Below, piece by piece: positions 23,390 to 33,379 of a stretch of DNA of 35,093 nt. The notes under the pieces were generated by a model. It searched no databases, had not been told where the DNA came from, and saw only the letters and a list, made by a program, of their open reading frames with translations. The DNA is from Polynucleobacter sp. Its GTDB lineage: Bacteria; Pseudomonadota; Gammaproteobacteria; Burkholderiales; Burkholderiaceae. Position 1 is the first letter of the stretch, and each line of letters opens with the position of its first letter. The stretch covers positions 1 through 35,093 of the forward strand of contig JAEMSI010000018.1 of assembly GCA_016462905.1 (NCBI GenBank). Direction: 5' to 3'. The position numbers and the translations under genes are program-made.

Positions 23390-23428
23390 AGGGTTTACCC
23401 TTATTTCCAAGACTTGAGGTGCATCAAT
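23390..23428 (+). promoter_or_regulatory. Promoter-like block with AGGGTTTACCC upstream of the fds operon
   Basis: AGGGTTTACCC (23390-23400) is followed by TATTTCCAAGACTTGA (23403-23418) and a -10-like ATCAAT (23423-23428), 100 bp before the fds start. The 11-mer is identical to that upstream of the TRAP gene and the next 16 bases match it 13 of 16. It begins 4 bp after the DUF748 stop codon. The remaining leader, 23429-23528, is AT-rich; I see nothing else definite in it. Confidence 0.5.
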
Positions 23429-23528
23429 TACAGGGCGCCTTAAATAAACTACATTGATTGAGTTTAACTAGGTAATTTGCTCATTTTTAAGGCAAAACCC
23501 ATCATTCAATGAGAGATCGATTATCAGT

Positions 23529-25325
23529 ATGAATCATCCTAAGCCCTCTGGGGAAATCAAGGCAGTTGCCATCGCGAGCGTGAATGATTTACGTGAGCGA
23601 ATTCGCCAAAAAAGTAAATTAAAGGGCAGACAAGCGGATGATGCTTCGGTTGCAGAAGTGAGAGCCCTAATCGGTGCAGCTCCCCATCGACGCGATCTTC
23701 TGATTGAAAATTTACACCAATTGAATGATGCTTATCGGGCTTTGCATGATCGGCATTTGGTGGCTTTAGCCAAAGAAATGAATTTACCCATGGCTGAGGT
23801 GTACGAGGTTGCCACTTTTTATCATCATTTTGAGATTGTGCGTGGTGACGATCCAGTAGCTGACATCACGGTTCGGGTTTGTGATGGCCTATCGTGTGAA
23901 TTAGCCGGGGCCCGACAGTTATTAGAGCGTTTGCCAACGATTTTGGGTAATGCAAAAATTAAAGTGATTACCGCTCCTTGCGTGGGCCGTTGTGAACAAG
24001 CACCCGTTGCCGTAGTACATCAATATCCGGTGTTATTTGCTGATGTCGAGAAAGTATCGAAGGCGATTGCACAAAAACAGTTAACTCATCCTAAGGCGGC
24101 CGATAATGGCGATTTTGAGCCTGCTGGGTTGGCTGAAAAAGCGGTCGTTAGCGAAAAGAATCTAATTATTTCGCCACCGTATGTTGGTTACGATGCGTAT
24201 CGTGCTAAGGGTGGTTATGACTTAGCTCAGTCGATCATCAACGGAAAGCGCGATGGTGAAAGTATTGTGAAAGCCATGGAAGACTCTGGATTGCGTGGCT
24301 TAGGCGGCGCTGGTTTCCCAGCGGGGCGTAAATGGCGAATTGTGCGCGATCAGGCGGCACCTAAATTAATGGCAATCAATATTGACGAAGGTGAGCCAGG
24401 CACCTTTAAAGACCGTACTTATTTAGAGCGTGATCCGCATCGCTTCTTAGAGGGCATGCTGATTGCAGCGAGCGTAGTTGGAATTGATGCTTGCTATATC
24501 TATTTGCGCGATGAGTATCACGGCTGTCGTGATTTATTAGAAAACGAATTAAAGAAATTGCAGGCAAATCCCCCATTTAAATTACCTTTAATCGAATTGC
24601 GACGTGGCGCTGGTGCTTATATTTGCGGTGAAGAATCAGCCATGATTGAAAGCATTGAGGGCAAGCGCGGTGAACCCAGAATGCGCCCCCCTTATATTGC
24701 CCAGGTGGGATTATTTGGACGACCCACTTTAGAACATAATTTCGAGACTTTGTATTGGGTGCGCGATATTGTTGAGCGCGGACCCCAATGGTTTAGTGCC
24801 TATGGACGTCATGATCGGAAAGGTTTGCGGAGCTTTAGTGTGAGCGGTCGAGTTAAATCGCCTGGTGTGAAATTAGCTCCCGCAGGAATTACGATACAAG
24901 AATTAATCGATGAATATTGTGGCGGCATGCAAGAAGGTCATCTTTTTTATGCTTATTTACCGGGCGGGGCTTCTGGTGGAATTTTGCCAGCCTCAATGAA
25001 TGCGATTCCATTGGATTTTGATACCTTGCAGCCCCATGGATGTTTTATTGGTTCAGCAGCCGTGATGGTGCTGAGTAATCACGATAAAGCGCGCGATGCA
25101 GCGCTCAATGTACTGCGCTTTTTTGAGCATGAAAGTTGCGGGCAGTGTACGCCTTGTCGGGTTGGTACTGGTAAAGCCGCAGAACTGATGCAGGCTCCCA
25201 AATGGGATCATGCTACGTTAGAAGATCTCTCGACGGTGATGATCGATGCTTCTATTTGTGGCTTAGGGCAAGCAGCACCCAATCCGATTCGTTGTGTTCA
25301 AAAATATTTCCCAGAAGAGGTTTAA
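23529..25325 (+). CDS. fdsB: NAD-dependent formate dehydrogenase diaphorase subunit, FdsG-FdsB fusion
   Basis: A 598-residue subunit that carries electrons from formate to NAD+. Residues about 20-180 are NuoE/FdsG-like with the 2Fe-2S ligands C118, C123, C151 and C155. From about 210 the chain is NuoF/FdsB-like: the FMN/NAD region GLRGLGGAGFPAGRKW (about 258-273), NIDEGEPGTFKDR, GAGAYICGEESAMIESIEG, and the 4Fe-4S set C537, C540, C543 (CGQCTPCRVGTGK) with a fourth in ICGLGQAAPNP. In Cupriavidus the two parts are separate genes, so this is a natural fusion. It ends 3 nt before fdsA. Weak ribosome site (GAGAGA, rather far upstream). A hydrogenase or NADH dehydrogenase subunit is excluded by the partner gene. 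Confidence 0.93.
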   Translation: MNHPKPSGEIKAVAIASVNDLRERIRQKSKLKGRQADDASVAEVRALIGAAPHRRDLLIENLHQLNDAYRALHDRHLVALAKEMNLPMAEVYEVATFYHHFEIVRGDDPVADITVRVCDGLSCELAGARQLLERLPTILGNAKIKVITAPCVGRCEQAPVAVVHQYPVLFADVEKVSKAIAQKQLTHPKAADNGDFEPAGLAEKAVVSEKNLIISPPYVGYDAYRAKGGYDLAQSIINGKRDGESIVKAMEDSGLRGLGGAGFPAGRKWRIVRDQAAPKLMAINIDEGEPGTFKDRTYLERDPHRFLEGMLIAASVVGIDACYIYLRDEYHGCRDLLENELKKLQANPPFKLPLIELRRGAGAYICGEESAMIESIEGKRGEPRMRPPYIAQVGLFGRPTLEHNFETLYWVRDIVERGPQWFSAYGRHDRKGLRSFSVSGRVKSPGVKLAPAGITIQELIDEYCGGMQEGHLFYAYLPGGASGGILPASMNAIPLDFDTLQPHGCFIGSAAVMVLSNHDKARDAALNVLRFFEHESCGQCTPCRVGTGKAAELMQAPKWDHATLEDLSTVMIDASICGLGQAAPNPIRCVQKYFPEEV

Positions 25326-25328
25326 GTC

Positions 25329-28238
25329 ATGAATGCACCAGCCAAACCTCAAGAGATGCAATTGCAAACGGTTGAATTTAAGTTAGATGGCAAAACCGTG
25401 ATTGCCTACGAAGGCGAAACCATCTTAAAAGCAGCTAAACGCCATGGTGTTGATATTCCTCATCTTTGTTTTAAGGATGGTTATCGCCCCGATGGAAATT
25501 GCCGCGCTTGTGTAGTTGAAATTAATGGCGAAAGAACCCTTGCCCCTAGTTGCTGTCGTTCTGCAACAGCCGGCATGGAAGTAAAAGCGAATAGTGAGCG
25601 CGCTCTAAAGAGCCAAAAATTAGTTTTAGAGATGCTGCTATCGGATATGCCTGATGCCGGATATAAGTGGGTTGGTGATACTGCTGCCGAGCAAGAACAA
25701 AATCAGTTTGGTGAACTGAGTACTTGGGCTAAGCGCCTTGATGTGACCGTTCGCCCTGAACTAAAAGCGATTCGTCGGCAACAGCCATCAGCGGATATCT
25801 CGCATCCCGCGATGGCCGTTAACTTAGATACTTGTATTCAATGTAACCGTTGTGTGCGCGCTTGTCGTGAAGAGCAGGTGAATGATGTGATTGGATATGC
25901 CATGCGCGGTGGGCATAGTGAAATTGTGTTTGATTTGAACGATCCGATGGGTTTAAGTACCTGTGTTGCCTGTGGCGAATGTGTACAAGCGTGCCCGACT
26001 GGCGCTTTAATGCCAAAAACCCATATTGGTTTACAAATCGTCGATCGTCAAGTTGATTCAGTCTGTCCATTCTGTGGGGTTGGTTGTCAAATCACCTATA
26101 ACGTTAAAGACGAGAAGATTGTGAGTGTCGAAGGTCGTGATGGACCTGCGAACCATAATCGTTTATGTGTAAAAGGTCGTTTTGGTTTCGATTATGTGGA
26201 AAATCCTCAGCGCTTAACTAAACCCCTGATTCGTAAAGAGGGTGTTAAGAAAGATGAAAGTACGATTACCTCTGCTGGAAAAAATCCTCAAGATTGGACC
26301 GAGGTATTTCGTGAGGCAAGTTGGGAAGAGGCGCTTGATTTAGCCGCTGGAAAATTGAAAGCCTTGCGCGATCAACATGGTAAGAAAGTATTAGCTGGTT
26401 TTGGTTCTGCAAAGGGCAGCAACGAAGAAGCGTATTTATTCCAAAAATTAGTGCGTACGGGTTTTGGTAGCAATAACGTCGACCACTGCACTCGTTTGTG
26501 CCATGCCTCGAGCGTTGCTGCTTTATTAGAAGGGGTTGGTTCGGGGGCTGTTAGCAATCAAGTCAACGACGTGTCCAACTCCGATCTGATTATTATTATT
26601 GGCTCAAATCCCACATCCAATCACCCCGTGGCGGCGACTTGGATGAAAAATGCCTCTAAAAATGGCACGAAGATTGTTTTGGCCGATCCGCGCGTCACCG
26701 ATATTGGCAAGCACGCTTGGCGTACTTTGCAATTCAAACCCGATACCGATGTAGCGATGCTCAATGCCTTAATTTATACCGTGATTGATGAGAATTTATG
26801 TGATCAGAAATTTATTCAAGAACGTGCATCTAATTTTGAAGCCTTAAAAGAAAATATTAAAGGGTATAGTCCGGAAGCGATGTCGCCGATTTGCGGCGTT
26901 CCTGCTGAAACCTTGCGCGAAGTAGCGCGTGAGTTTGCTAAGGCTAAAGCAGCCATGATTTTATGGGGTATGGGAATCAGCCAACACGTTCACGGAACCG
27001 ATAACGCACGGTGTTTAATCGCTTTAGTGAGTGTGACGGGCCAAATTGGCAAACCTGGATCAGGCTTGCATCCTCTGCGCGGTCAAAATAATGTGCAGGG
27101 CGCCAGTGATGCCGGTTTAATTCCGATGATGTTCCCAAATTATCAACGCGTTGATAACGAAAGCGCACATCAATGGTTTGAGAAATTTTGGAATACACCA
27201 TTAGATAAAAAACCAGGTTACACCGTCGTGGAAATCATGCATCAGATTACAGCACCGGATAGCGATCCCGATAAGATTCGAGGCATGTACATCATGGGCG
27301 AAAATCCAGCGATGAGCGACCCCGATTTAAATCATGCGCGTCATGCTTTAGCCTCGCTTGATCATTTGGTCGTGCAAGATATTTTTATGACCGAGACTGC
27401 TTGGTTAGCCGATGTGATTTTGCCAGCCAGCGCTTGGCCAGAAAAAACCGGTACGGTATCCAATACCGACCGTATGGTGCAGTTGGGTAAGCGCGCTTTA
27501 AATCCTCCAGGAGATGCCAAGCCTGATTTGTGGATTATTCAGCAATTAGCAAAGCGTATTGGCTTGAATTGGAATTATGCTGGCGAAGAAGCGGGTGTTG
27601 CGGCAGTGTACGAAGAAATGCGCCAAGCGATGCATGCCGCTATTAGCGGAATTACTTGGGAACGGTTAGAGCGTGAGTCGAGCGTGACCTACCCTTGTTT
27701 AAGTGCTGAAGACCCAGGTCGTCCAGTGGTGTTTGACGATCGGTTTCCAACTGCAGATGGCAGGGTGAAGCTGGTTCCAGCTGACATTATTCCTGCCAAT
27801 GAGCGGCCTAGCCCAGAATTTCCATTTGTTTTAATTACGGGTCGACAATTAGAACATTGGCATACGGGTAGTATGACTCGTCGTGCGGGCGTATTGGATG
27901 CGATTGAACCGATGGCAACAGCCTCGATTTGTGGAGCCGAGATGTTACGTTTAGGCATTCAAGAAGGTGATGTGATTACAGTGGCGTCGCGTAGAGGTAA
28001 TGTTAGTATTCACGTGCGCCGTGATGATGGAACGCCTGCAGGGGTAGTGTTTATTCCATTTGCTTATTACGAGGCCGCCGCCAATTTAATGACGAATGCT
28101 GCTTTAGATCCTTTTGGCAAGATTCCGGAATTTAAATACTGTGCGGTTGCTATTACCAAGGGCGGTACCCCTGCCAAAATAGTTGGATATGGTACGGATT
28201 TAGCAAATAATCATTCAGACGATGCTATGCTCGTTTGA
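25329..28238 (+). CDS. fdsA: NAD-dependent formate dehydrogenase catalytic subunit FdsA
   Basis: A 969-residue molybdenum (or tungsten) bis-MGD enzyme that oxidises formate to CO2 in the cytoplasm. In order: an N-terminal 2Fe-2S domain (C47, C58, C61, C75/C76), two ferredoxin-type 4Fe-4S clusters ([11 protein letters not shown] from C169; [12 protein letters not shown] near 213), a further 4Fe-4S cluster (CPFCGVGC from C246), and the molybdopterin domains. The metal ligand is Cys391 in [11 protein letters not shown], so this is a cysteine, not selenocysteine, enzyme. The conserved downstream His-Ala-Ser is intact. The C-terminal MopB-binding domain has [17 protein letters not shown]. Ribosome site GAGG lies in the end of fdsB. 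The usual accessory genes fdsC (sulfurtransferase FdhD-like) and fdsD are missing downstream. Confidence 0.96.
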   Translation: MNAPAKPQEMQLQTVEFKLDGKTVIAYEGETILKAAKRHGVDIPHLCFKDGYRPDGNCRACVVEINGERTLAPSCCRSATAGMEVKANSERALKSQKLVLEMLLSDMPDAGYKWVGDTAAEQEQNQFGELSTWAKRLDVTVRPELKAIRRQQPSADISHPAMAVNLDTCIQCNRCVRACREEQVNDVIGYAMRGGHSEIVFDLNDPMGLSTCVACGECVQACPTGALMPKTHIGLQIVDRQVDSVCPFCGVGCQITYNVKDEKIVSVEGRDGPANHNRLCVKGRFGFDYVENPQRLTKPLIRKEGVKKDESTITSAGKNPQDWTEVFREASWEEALDLAAGKLKALRDQHGKKVLAGFGSAKGSNEEAYLFQKLVRTGFGSNNVDHCTRLCHASSVAALLEGVGSGAVSNQVNDVSNSDLIIIIGSNPTSNHPVAATWMKNASKNGTKIVLADPRVTDIGKHAWRTLQFKPDTDVAMLNALIYTVIDENLCDQKFIQERASNFEALKENIKGYSPEAMSPICGVPAETLREVAREFAKAKAAMILWGMGISQHVHGTDNARCLIALVSVTGQIGKPGSGLHPLRGQNNVQGASDAGLIPMMFPNYQRVDNESAHQWFEKFWNTPLDKKPGYTVVEIMHQITAPDSDPDKIRGMYIMGENPAMSDPDLNHARHALASLDHLVVQDIFMTETAWLADVILPASAWPEKTGTVSNTDRMVQLGKRALNPPGDAKPDLWIIQQLAKRIGLNWNYAGEEAGVAAVYEEMRQAMHAAISGITWERLERESSVTYPCLSAEDPGRPVVFDDRFPTADGRVKLVPADIIPANERPSPEFPFVLITGRQLEHWHTGSMTRRAGVLDAIEPMATASICGAEMLRLGIQEGDVITVASRRGNVSIHVRRDDGTPAGVVFIPFAYYEAAANLMTNAALDPFGKIPEFKYCAVAITKGGTPAKIVGYGTDLANNHSDDAMLV

Positions 28239-28240
28239 CA

Positions 28241-29887
28241 ATGACCCAAAAGCAGCATTTTTCTGAATTACCTATCTTAGTCATCGGTGCTGGTTTAGCA
28301 GGCCTCACCGTGGCTTTGCATTTAGCAGAACAACATCGTGTGATCGTGATGGCCAAGCGCACTTTGGGTGAGGGCGCAACGGCTTGGGCGCAGGGTGGAA
28401 TTGTGGGTGTTTTGGATGAGCAAGATAGCATCGAGGCTCATGTTGCCGATACCGTAAAAGCAGGAGCGGGTTTAGTGTTGGAGTCCACCGCCCGCTATAT
28501 CGCCGAAAACAGTGCCTCTGCGGTGGCATGGTTAATAGAGCAGGGTGTGCCTTTTACTGGCGATGAGTCAGGTCCATTAGGATTGCACTTAACTCGCGAA
28601 GGCGGTCATAGCCATCGACGTATCGCGCATGCCGCAGATTCAACGGGCAAGGCGATTCATACGGTCCTATTAGATCAAGCACGCACCAATCCCAATATTC
28701 AACTATTAGAAAATTGGATTGCATTAGATCTGATCACTGATAAAAATTTAGAAACAAAGATATCCGAACCTAATCGTTGTTATGGTGCGTATGCTTTGGA
28801 TATTCTCAATAAAAAAGTCGAAACGATTGCCGCAAAAGCGGTGGTTTTAGCGACGGGTGGACTTGGAAAGGTGTATCGCTACACCAGCAATCCCGATACC
28901 GCAACGGGTGATGGGGTTGCGATGGCTTGGCGTGCGGGTTGCCGTATCGGCAATATGGAATTTGTGCAGTTCCATCCTACTTGTTTATATCACCCCAGTG
29001 ACCGAACTTTTTTAATTACGGAAGCTTTACGGGGTGAGGGTGGCATATTGAAACTGCCAGATTCTGCTTCTACCAAAGGCGAACGTTTTATGTCCTCTCA
29101 CGATGAACGTTTGGAATTGGCGCCGAGGGACATTGTGGCACGTGCTATCGATTTTGAAATGAAAAAACACGGTTTAGATTATGTCTTACTCGATGCCACG
29201 CATTTAGGAGCTGATTTTATTCGCGAACATTTCCCGATGATTTATGCACGTTGTTTATCGTTGGGGATTGATATTACTAAAGAGCCTATCCCGGTGGTTC
29301 CGGCGGCTCACTATGCTTGTGGTGGCATTGTTACTGACCTAAAGGGTCGCACTGATTTAGCTGGTTTATATGCTGTTGGTGAGGCAACCTATACCGGTCT
29401 GCATGGGGCAAATCGCTTGGCATCGAATTCATTATTAGAGTGTGTCGTGATTGGTAAGGCAGCCGCTGCCGATATTGCACAGCAAGTTAGCGCGACATCC
29501 CCACCAATCCGACTTTGGGATGAAAGCAAAGTAGAGGATGCAGATGAACAGGTTGTGATTGCTCACAACTGGGATGAGCTACGTTCTTTAATGTGGAATT
29601 ACGTAGGTATTGTGCGTACTAATCGCCGTCTAGAGCGCGCTTTGCATCGGATTCAATTATTAAGAAGTGAAGTGCAGGAGTACTACTCCAATTTTAGAGT
29701 GACGCGCGACTTAATCGAATTACGCAATCTATTAGAATGCGCCGAATTAATTGTGCGTTCTGCTTTAATGCGAAAAGAAAGTCGTGGTTTGCATTACAGT
29801 CGCGATTATCCGAATTCTTTAGCGAAAGCCAGCCCTACTATTTTGACTCCCGAACTCAGCGGCAAGACGGTTGCAAAGGTCGCTTGA
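28241..29887 (+). CDS. nadB: L-aspartate oxidase
   Basis: NadB oxidises L-aspartate to iminoaspartate, the first step of NAD synthesis from aspartate, using FAD and oxygen or fumarate. The product is about 548 residues from ATG 28241. Visible are the FAD-binding [28 protein letters not shown], the active-site stretch [30 protein letters not shown] and the C-terminal FAD part [18 protein letters not shown]. The ATG lies 2 nt after the fdsA stop; a TTG at 28235 overlapping that stop is the alternative. Either way it is coupled to fdsA and has no promoter or ribosome site of its own. It converges on nadC, with 14 bp between stops. Confidence 0.95.
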   Translation: MTQKQHFSELPILVIGAGLAGLTVALHLAEQHRVIVMAKRTLGEGATAWAQGGIVGVLDEQDSIEAHVADTVKAGAGLVLESTARYIAENSASAVAWLIEQGVPFTGDESGPLGLHLTREGGHSHRRIAHAADSTGKAIHTVLLDQARTNPNIQLLENWIALDLITDKNLETKISEPNRCYGAYALDILNKKVETIAAKAVVLATGGLGKVYRYTSNPDTATGDGVAMAWRAGCRIGNMEFVQFHPTCLYHPSDRTFLITEALRGEGGILKLPDSASTKGERFMSSHDERLELAPRDIVARAIDFEMKKHGLDYVLLDATHLGADFIREHFPMIYARCLSLGIDITKEPIPVVPAAHYACGGIVTDLKGRTDLAGLYAVGEATYTGLHGANRLASNSLLECVVIGKAAAADIAQQVSATSPPIRLWDESKVEDADEQVVIAHNWDELRSLMWNYVGIVRTNRRLERALHRIQLLRSEVQEYYSNFRVTRDLIELRNLLECAELIVRSALMRKESRGLHYSRDYPNSLAKASPTILTPELSGKTVAKVA

Positions 29888-29901
29888 TTCGTTTTGCTTA
29901 A

Positions 29902-30759
29902 TTAAAGGATACGAAGCGAAAAATCAATCGCTTGAATGTCTTTAGTTAATTTACCGATGGAGATTCGATCAATGCCAGTGGCAGCAATTGCACGAATTTG
30001 TTCCAAGGTAACACCACCCGAAGCTTCTAAAACAGCGCGACCTTGATTGATTTGAACGGCCTCGCGCATTTGTTCGGGCAAATAGTTATCCAGTAAAATA
30101 TGTTTAGCCCCTGCAGCAAGAGCCTCTTTTAACTCCTCGATACTCTCAACTTCGACTTGGACATCAACTTGAGCATTTAAAGCAAAAGCTTGCTTTAGAG
30201 CGGCTGTAATTCCGCCCGCTGCAGCAATATGATTTTCTTTAATTAAGATCCCATCCCACAAGGCCAGGCGTTGATTTTTTCCACCGCCGATTCGAACGGC
30301 ATATTTTTGAGCTTGTCGCAAACCGGGAATGGTTTTTCGGGTATCGAGGATTGCGCAACCTGTCGGATTAGGGCTTGCGCCCGCAATCGCCTCTACATAC
30401 TGGCGAGTATTGGTTGCAGTCCAAGAGAGGGTTTGTAAAAAATTAATCGCGGGGCGTTCAGCGCTGAGAAGGGCACGGGCATTTGCGTTCACGACACAGA
30501 CTACTGAATCGTTTTTCATAAGATCGCCCTCGCGGTATTTCCAGTCGATATTAGCTTGCGGATCAAGTATTTTGATGGTTCCAGAAAACCAATCGGTGCC
30601 GCAGAGAACAGCGTCTTGGCGAACCACTAATTGAGCCTTGCTGGTCTTATTTGGCGGAATCAGTTGCGCAGTCCAGTCACCAGTACCGATATCTTCTTGA
30701 AGGGCATCGCGAATATTGCGTTGTCTAGCTTGTTCTACAGTTTCATTCTGAGTAAACAT
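29902..30759 (-). CDS. nadC: Nicotinate-nucleotide diphosphorylase (carboxylating), quinolinate phosphoribosyltransferase
   Basis: NadC turns quinolinate and PRPP into nicotinate mononucleotide. The 285-residue chain has normal length. The active-site block DTRKTIPGLRQAQKYAVRIGG, then NQRLALWDGILIKENHI, and the barrel motifs VQVEVES, ILLDNYLPEQ and EASGGVTLEQI are intact. It starts 30 bp after nadA on the same strand and is probably on the same transcript. It faces nadB tail to tail. Confidence 0.96.
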   Translation of the reverse strand: MFTQNETVEQARQRNIRDALQEDIGTGDWTAQLIPPNKTSKAQLVVRQDAVLCGTDWFSGTIKILDPQANIDWKYREGDLMKNDSVVCVVNANARALLSAERPAINFLQTLSWTATNTRQYVEAIAGASPNPTGCAILDTRKTIPGLRQAQKYAVRIGGGKNQRLALWDGILIKENHIAAAGGITAALKQAFALNAQVDVQVEVESIEELKEALAAGAKHILLDNYLPEQMREAVQINQGRAVLEASGGVTLEQIRAIAATGIDRISIGKLTKDIQAIDFSLRIL

Positions 30760-30789
30760 AGGATTATTTAATTCTTGACCTGCTTTAAC

Positions 30790-31932
30790 TTAAGCAGCAC
30801 CAATGTGTTTAATAAAACCATGTTGTGCCTTAGCCAATAAATCAGGATGTTGGCTAGTAAAGTTCAGCATATTTTCGATGCATACCAAGGCTTTTTGACG
30901 TACGGGCTCTGCAATCGTAATTTCACCAGACTCGTGTTCTAAGCAATACAAAATCCCTTGCAACCCATTCATCGCCATCCAAGGGCAATGAGCACAACTT
31001 TTACAGGTGGCACTTTCACCAGCGGTCGGCGCTTCGATTAAAGTTTTATTCGGCGCCAATTGCCGCATGCGATGCAAAATACCTTGATCGGTTGCGACAA
31101 TATATTCACTGGCCTGACCTTCGACGACCGCTTTAATCATGGCCGAAGTCGAGCCGACCATATCGGCTTGATCAACCACGCTTTGGGGTGATTCGGGATG
31201 AACCAAAATCTGTGCATTTGGGTGCTTGGTTTTTAATAGAGCTAATTCTTCACCTTTAAATTCATCATGCACAATGCAGGCGCCATTCCACAACAGCATA
31301 TCCGCACCGGTTTGCTCTTCAATATAGCGTCCCAAATGTCGATCGGGGGCCCACAGAATTTTTTTACCTTGTAGATTGAGTTGATGGACGATTGCTAGGG
31401 CGCATGAACTGGTTACCATCCAATCAGCCTGTGCTTTGACCGCAGCGCTAGTATTGGCATACACCACCACCACTCGATCGGGATGGAGTTTGCGAAATGC
31501 GGCAAATTCATCGCTAGGACAGCCTAAATCTAAGGAGCAGGTCGCATCGAGATCGGGCATAAAAACCCGTTTCTCTGGGCTCAGTATTTTGGCAGTCTCG
31601 CCCATGAAGCGGACTCCAGCCACGATCAGATTTTGAGCAGGATGATTTTTTCCAAAACGCGCCATCTCTAGGGAGTCAGCAACAAATCCACCTGTTTCGA
31701 GTGCTAAATCTTGAATATCGCCATCGACATAATAATGCGCGATGATGGTGGCATTACGTTTGATCAGCCAGGATTTAATCTGGGCGATGACGGCGCCCTT
31801 TTCATTTTGCGCGAGACGGGGTGGGGCTTTGGCCCATGCTTGTGAAATACAAGTAGCCCCAGCGGCATTTTGCTGCGGGTAATCAAAGCGAATCGGCGAT
31901 TCTGGATCGGCACTAAAGCCATTTTGGTTCAA
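30790..31932 (-). CDS. nadA: Quinolinate synthase
   Basis: NadA condenses iminoaspartate with dihydroxyacetone phosphate to quinolinate using an oxygen-sensitive 4Fe-4S cluster. The 380 residues include [17 protein letters not shown], the cysteine-bearing [24 protein letters not shown] and [16 protein letters not shown]. The start is a TTG at 31932: a stop lies three codons upstream and no other ATG, GTG or TTG occurs in frame before the conserved core. The TTG is 9 nt after a perfect -10 box, so the mRNA would have almost no leader. It forms a unit with nadC. Confidence 0.94.
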   Translation of the reverse strand: MNQNGFSADPESPIRFDYPQQNAAGATCISQAWAKAPPRLAQNEKGAVIAQIKSWLIKRNATIIAHYYVDGDIQDLALETGGFVADSLEMARFGKNHPAQNLIVAGVRFMGETAKILSPEKRVFMPDLDATCSLDLGCPSDEFAAFRKLHPDRVVVVYANTSAAVKAQADWMVTSSCALAIVHQLNLQGKKILWAPDRHLGRYIEEQTGADMLLWNGACIVHDEFKGEELALLKTKHPNAQILVHPESPQSVVDQADMVGSTSAMIKAVVEGQASEYIVATDQGILHRMRQLAPNKTLIEAPTAGESATCKSCAHCPWMAMNGLQGILYCLEHESGEITIAEPVRQKALVCIENMLNFTSQHPDLLAKAQHGFIKHIGAA

Positions 31933-31941
31933 GATGAGTCA

Positions 31942-31969
31942 ATTATAGGGATAATGAATGCACAGTCAA
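31942..31969 (-). promoter_or_regulatory. nadA: Sigma70-type promoter of nadA
   Basis: On the minus strand TTGACT (31969-31964), a 16-bp spacer and TATAAT (31947-31942) form a near-consensus promoter. A start of transcription about 7 nt downstream would fall 1-3 nt before the TTG codon at 31932. The palindrome TATGCGCATA (31970-31979) abuts the -35 and could be an operator. Confidence 0.7.
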
Positions 31970-31993
31970 TATGCGCATAAATTAGATGCGTAT

Positions 31994-33379
31994 TTAAAAC
32001 GGTAGCTTGGCATCTGGTTTAACGGCGAGTAAGGCAGTTTTAAATTCAGCCTGAATCCGCTCAATTGCTTGTTGGGTATCTGCCTCAAAACGCAACACAA
32101 TAATGGGGGTGGTATTCGATGGTCTTGCCAGACCAAAGCCATCGGCATACTCGACTCGAACCCCATCAATCGTATTGATGGACTCCGAACTCGGAAAGCG
32201 CGCAACCGCTTTAATTTTTTCTAATACAAGGAAAGACTCACCTTCGGTGCAGGGGATTTGTAACTCGGGAGTACAAATTGCATTGGGTAGGCTATTGAGA
32301 ATTGCGCTGGGATTGGTACTGAGGCTCAGTATTTCTAAAAGGCGTGCTCCGGTATATAGCCCATCATCAAAACCAAACCAACGGTCTTTAAAGAAAATAT
32401 GGCCACTCATTTCACCTGCTAAAGGCGCGCCCGTTTCTTTGAGCTTTGCTTTTACTAGAGAATGACCCGTTTTCCACATCAGGGGTTCACCGCCATGTTG
32501 CTTAACCCAAGCGGCAAGATTCCGAGTGCATTTCACGTCATAAATAATCTTGCCACCAGGGTGACGCGTTAAGACATCTTTTGCAAACAACATCATCTGG
32601 CGATCGGGAAAAATGACTTGACCGTCTTTAGTCACCACGCCTAAACGATCAGCATCGCCATCAAAAGCCAAGCCCAACTCGTTGTCGGTCGTCTTTAGGT
32701 TTTGAATCAAATCTTGCAAGTTTTCAAGATGCGCCGGGTCGGGATGGTGATTGGGAAAATGCCCATCGACCTCACAAAATAACTCTTGTACTTCACAGCC
32801 TAAAGCGCGGAATAATTTTCCAGCAAATGCACCGCCGACCCCGTTGCCACAATCGACTGCAATCTTCATCGGACGCTTGAGTTGAATATCGCTAACGATG
32901 TACTTTAAATACATCGGGAAAATATCAAAGGTCGAGCGTTTTCCATTGCCGCTAACAAATTGTTGATTTTCAATTCGCTGACGTAATGCTTGAATTTGAT
33001 CGCCATAGATCGCTGCGCCACCCAAAACCATTTTGAAACCGTTGTAATCGGGCGGATTGTGGCTACCCGTAATCATGATTCCCGATTTAGGAGAGCAGCC
33101 ATCGATCGTTTGATTCGCTGCGAAATACACCATGGGGGTAGCAACCATTCCCAAATCAATTACATCAATGCCAGTCGAAAGCAAACCATCGGTTAAAGCT
33201 TGAATTAAATCGGGTCCTGATAAGCGCCCATCACGCCCAATCACGATAGTTTGTTCACCCAAATCGCGCATGCTAGAACCAAATGCTTGACCAATCAGTT
33301 TGGCAATCTCGGGATTTAAGGTTTTGTCGATGACGCCACGGATATCGTAAGCTTTAAAAATAAAGGGAGCCAGTTTCAT
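31994..33379 (-). CDS. Phosphomannomutase/phosphoglucomutase
   Basis: A 461-residue alpha-D-phosphohexomutase that interconverts 1- and 6-phosphates of glucose and mannose for surface sugars. The phosphoserine is S106 in GIMITGSHNPPDYNG; the metal loop is DGDADRLG (about 240-247); the sugar-binding loop is GEMSGHIFF; and the phosphate-binding loop is near VEYADGFGLARPSNTTP. The length and these motifs match the AlgC type. The start overlaps the pgi stop by ATGA (33376-33379), so the two enzymes of hexose phosphate metabolism are co-translated. Confidence 0.94.
   Translation of the reverse strand: MKLAPFIFKAYDIRGVIDKTLNPEIAKLIGQAFGSSMRDLGEQTIVIGRDGRLSGPDLIQALTDGLLSTGIDVIDLGMVATPMVYFAANQTIDGCSPKSGIMITGSHNPPDYNGFKMVLGGAAIYGDQIQALRQRIENQQFVSGNGKRSTFDIFPMYLKYIVSDIQLKRPMKIAVDCGNGVGGAFAGKLFRALGCEVQELFCEVDGHFPNHHPDPAHLENLQDLIQNLKTTDNELGLAFDGDADRLGVVTKDGQVIFPDRQMMLFAKDVLTRHPGGKIIYDVKCTRNLAAWVKQHGGEPLMWKTGHSLVKAKLKETGAPLAGEMSGHIFFKDRWFGFDDGLYTGARLLEILSLSTNPSAILNSLPNAICTPELQIPCTEGESFLVLEKIKAVARFPSSESINTIDGVRVEYADGFGLARPSNTTPIIVLRFEADTQQAIERIQAEFKTALLAVKPDAKLPF

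Noticed and set aside
23387..23401. Terminator hairpin after the DUF748 gene (AGGG TTTA CCCT)
   Set aside because: The stem is only 4 bp and no T-run follows; the sequence is better explained as the shared promoter element.
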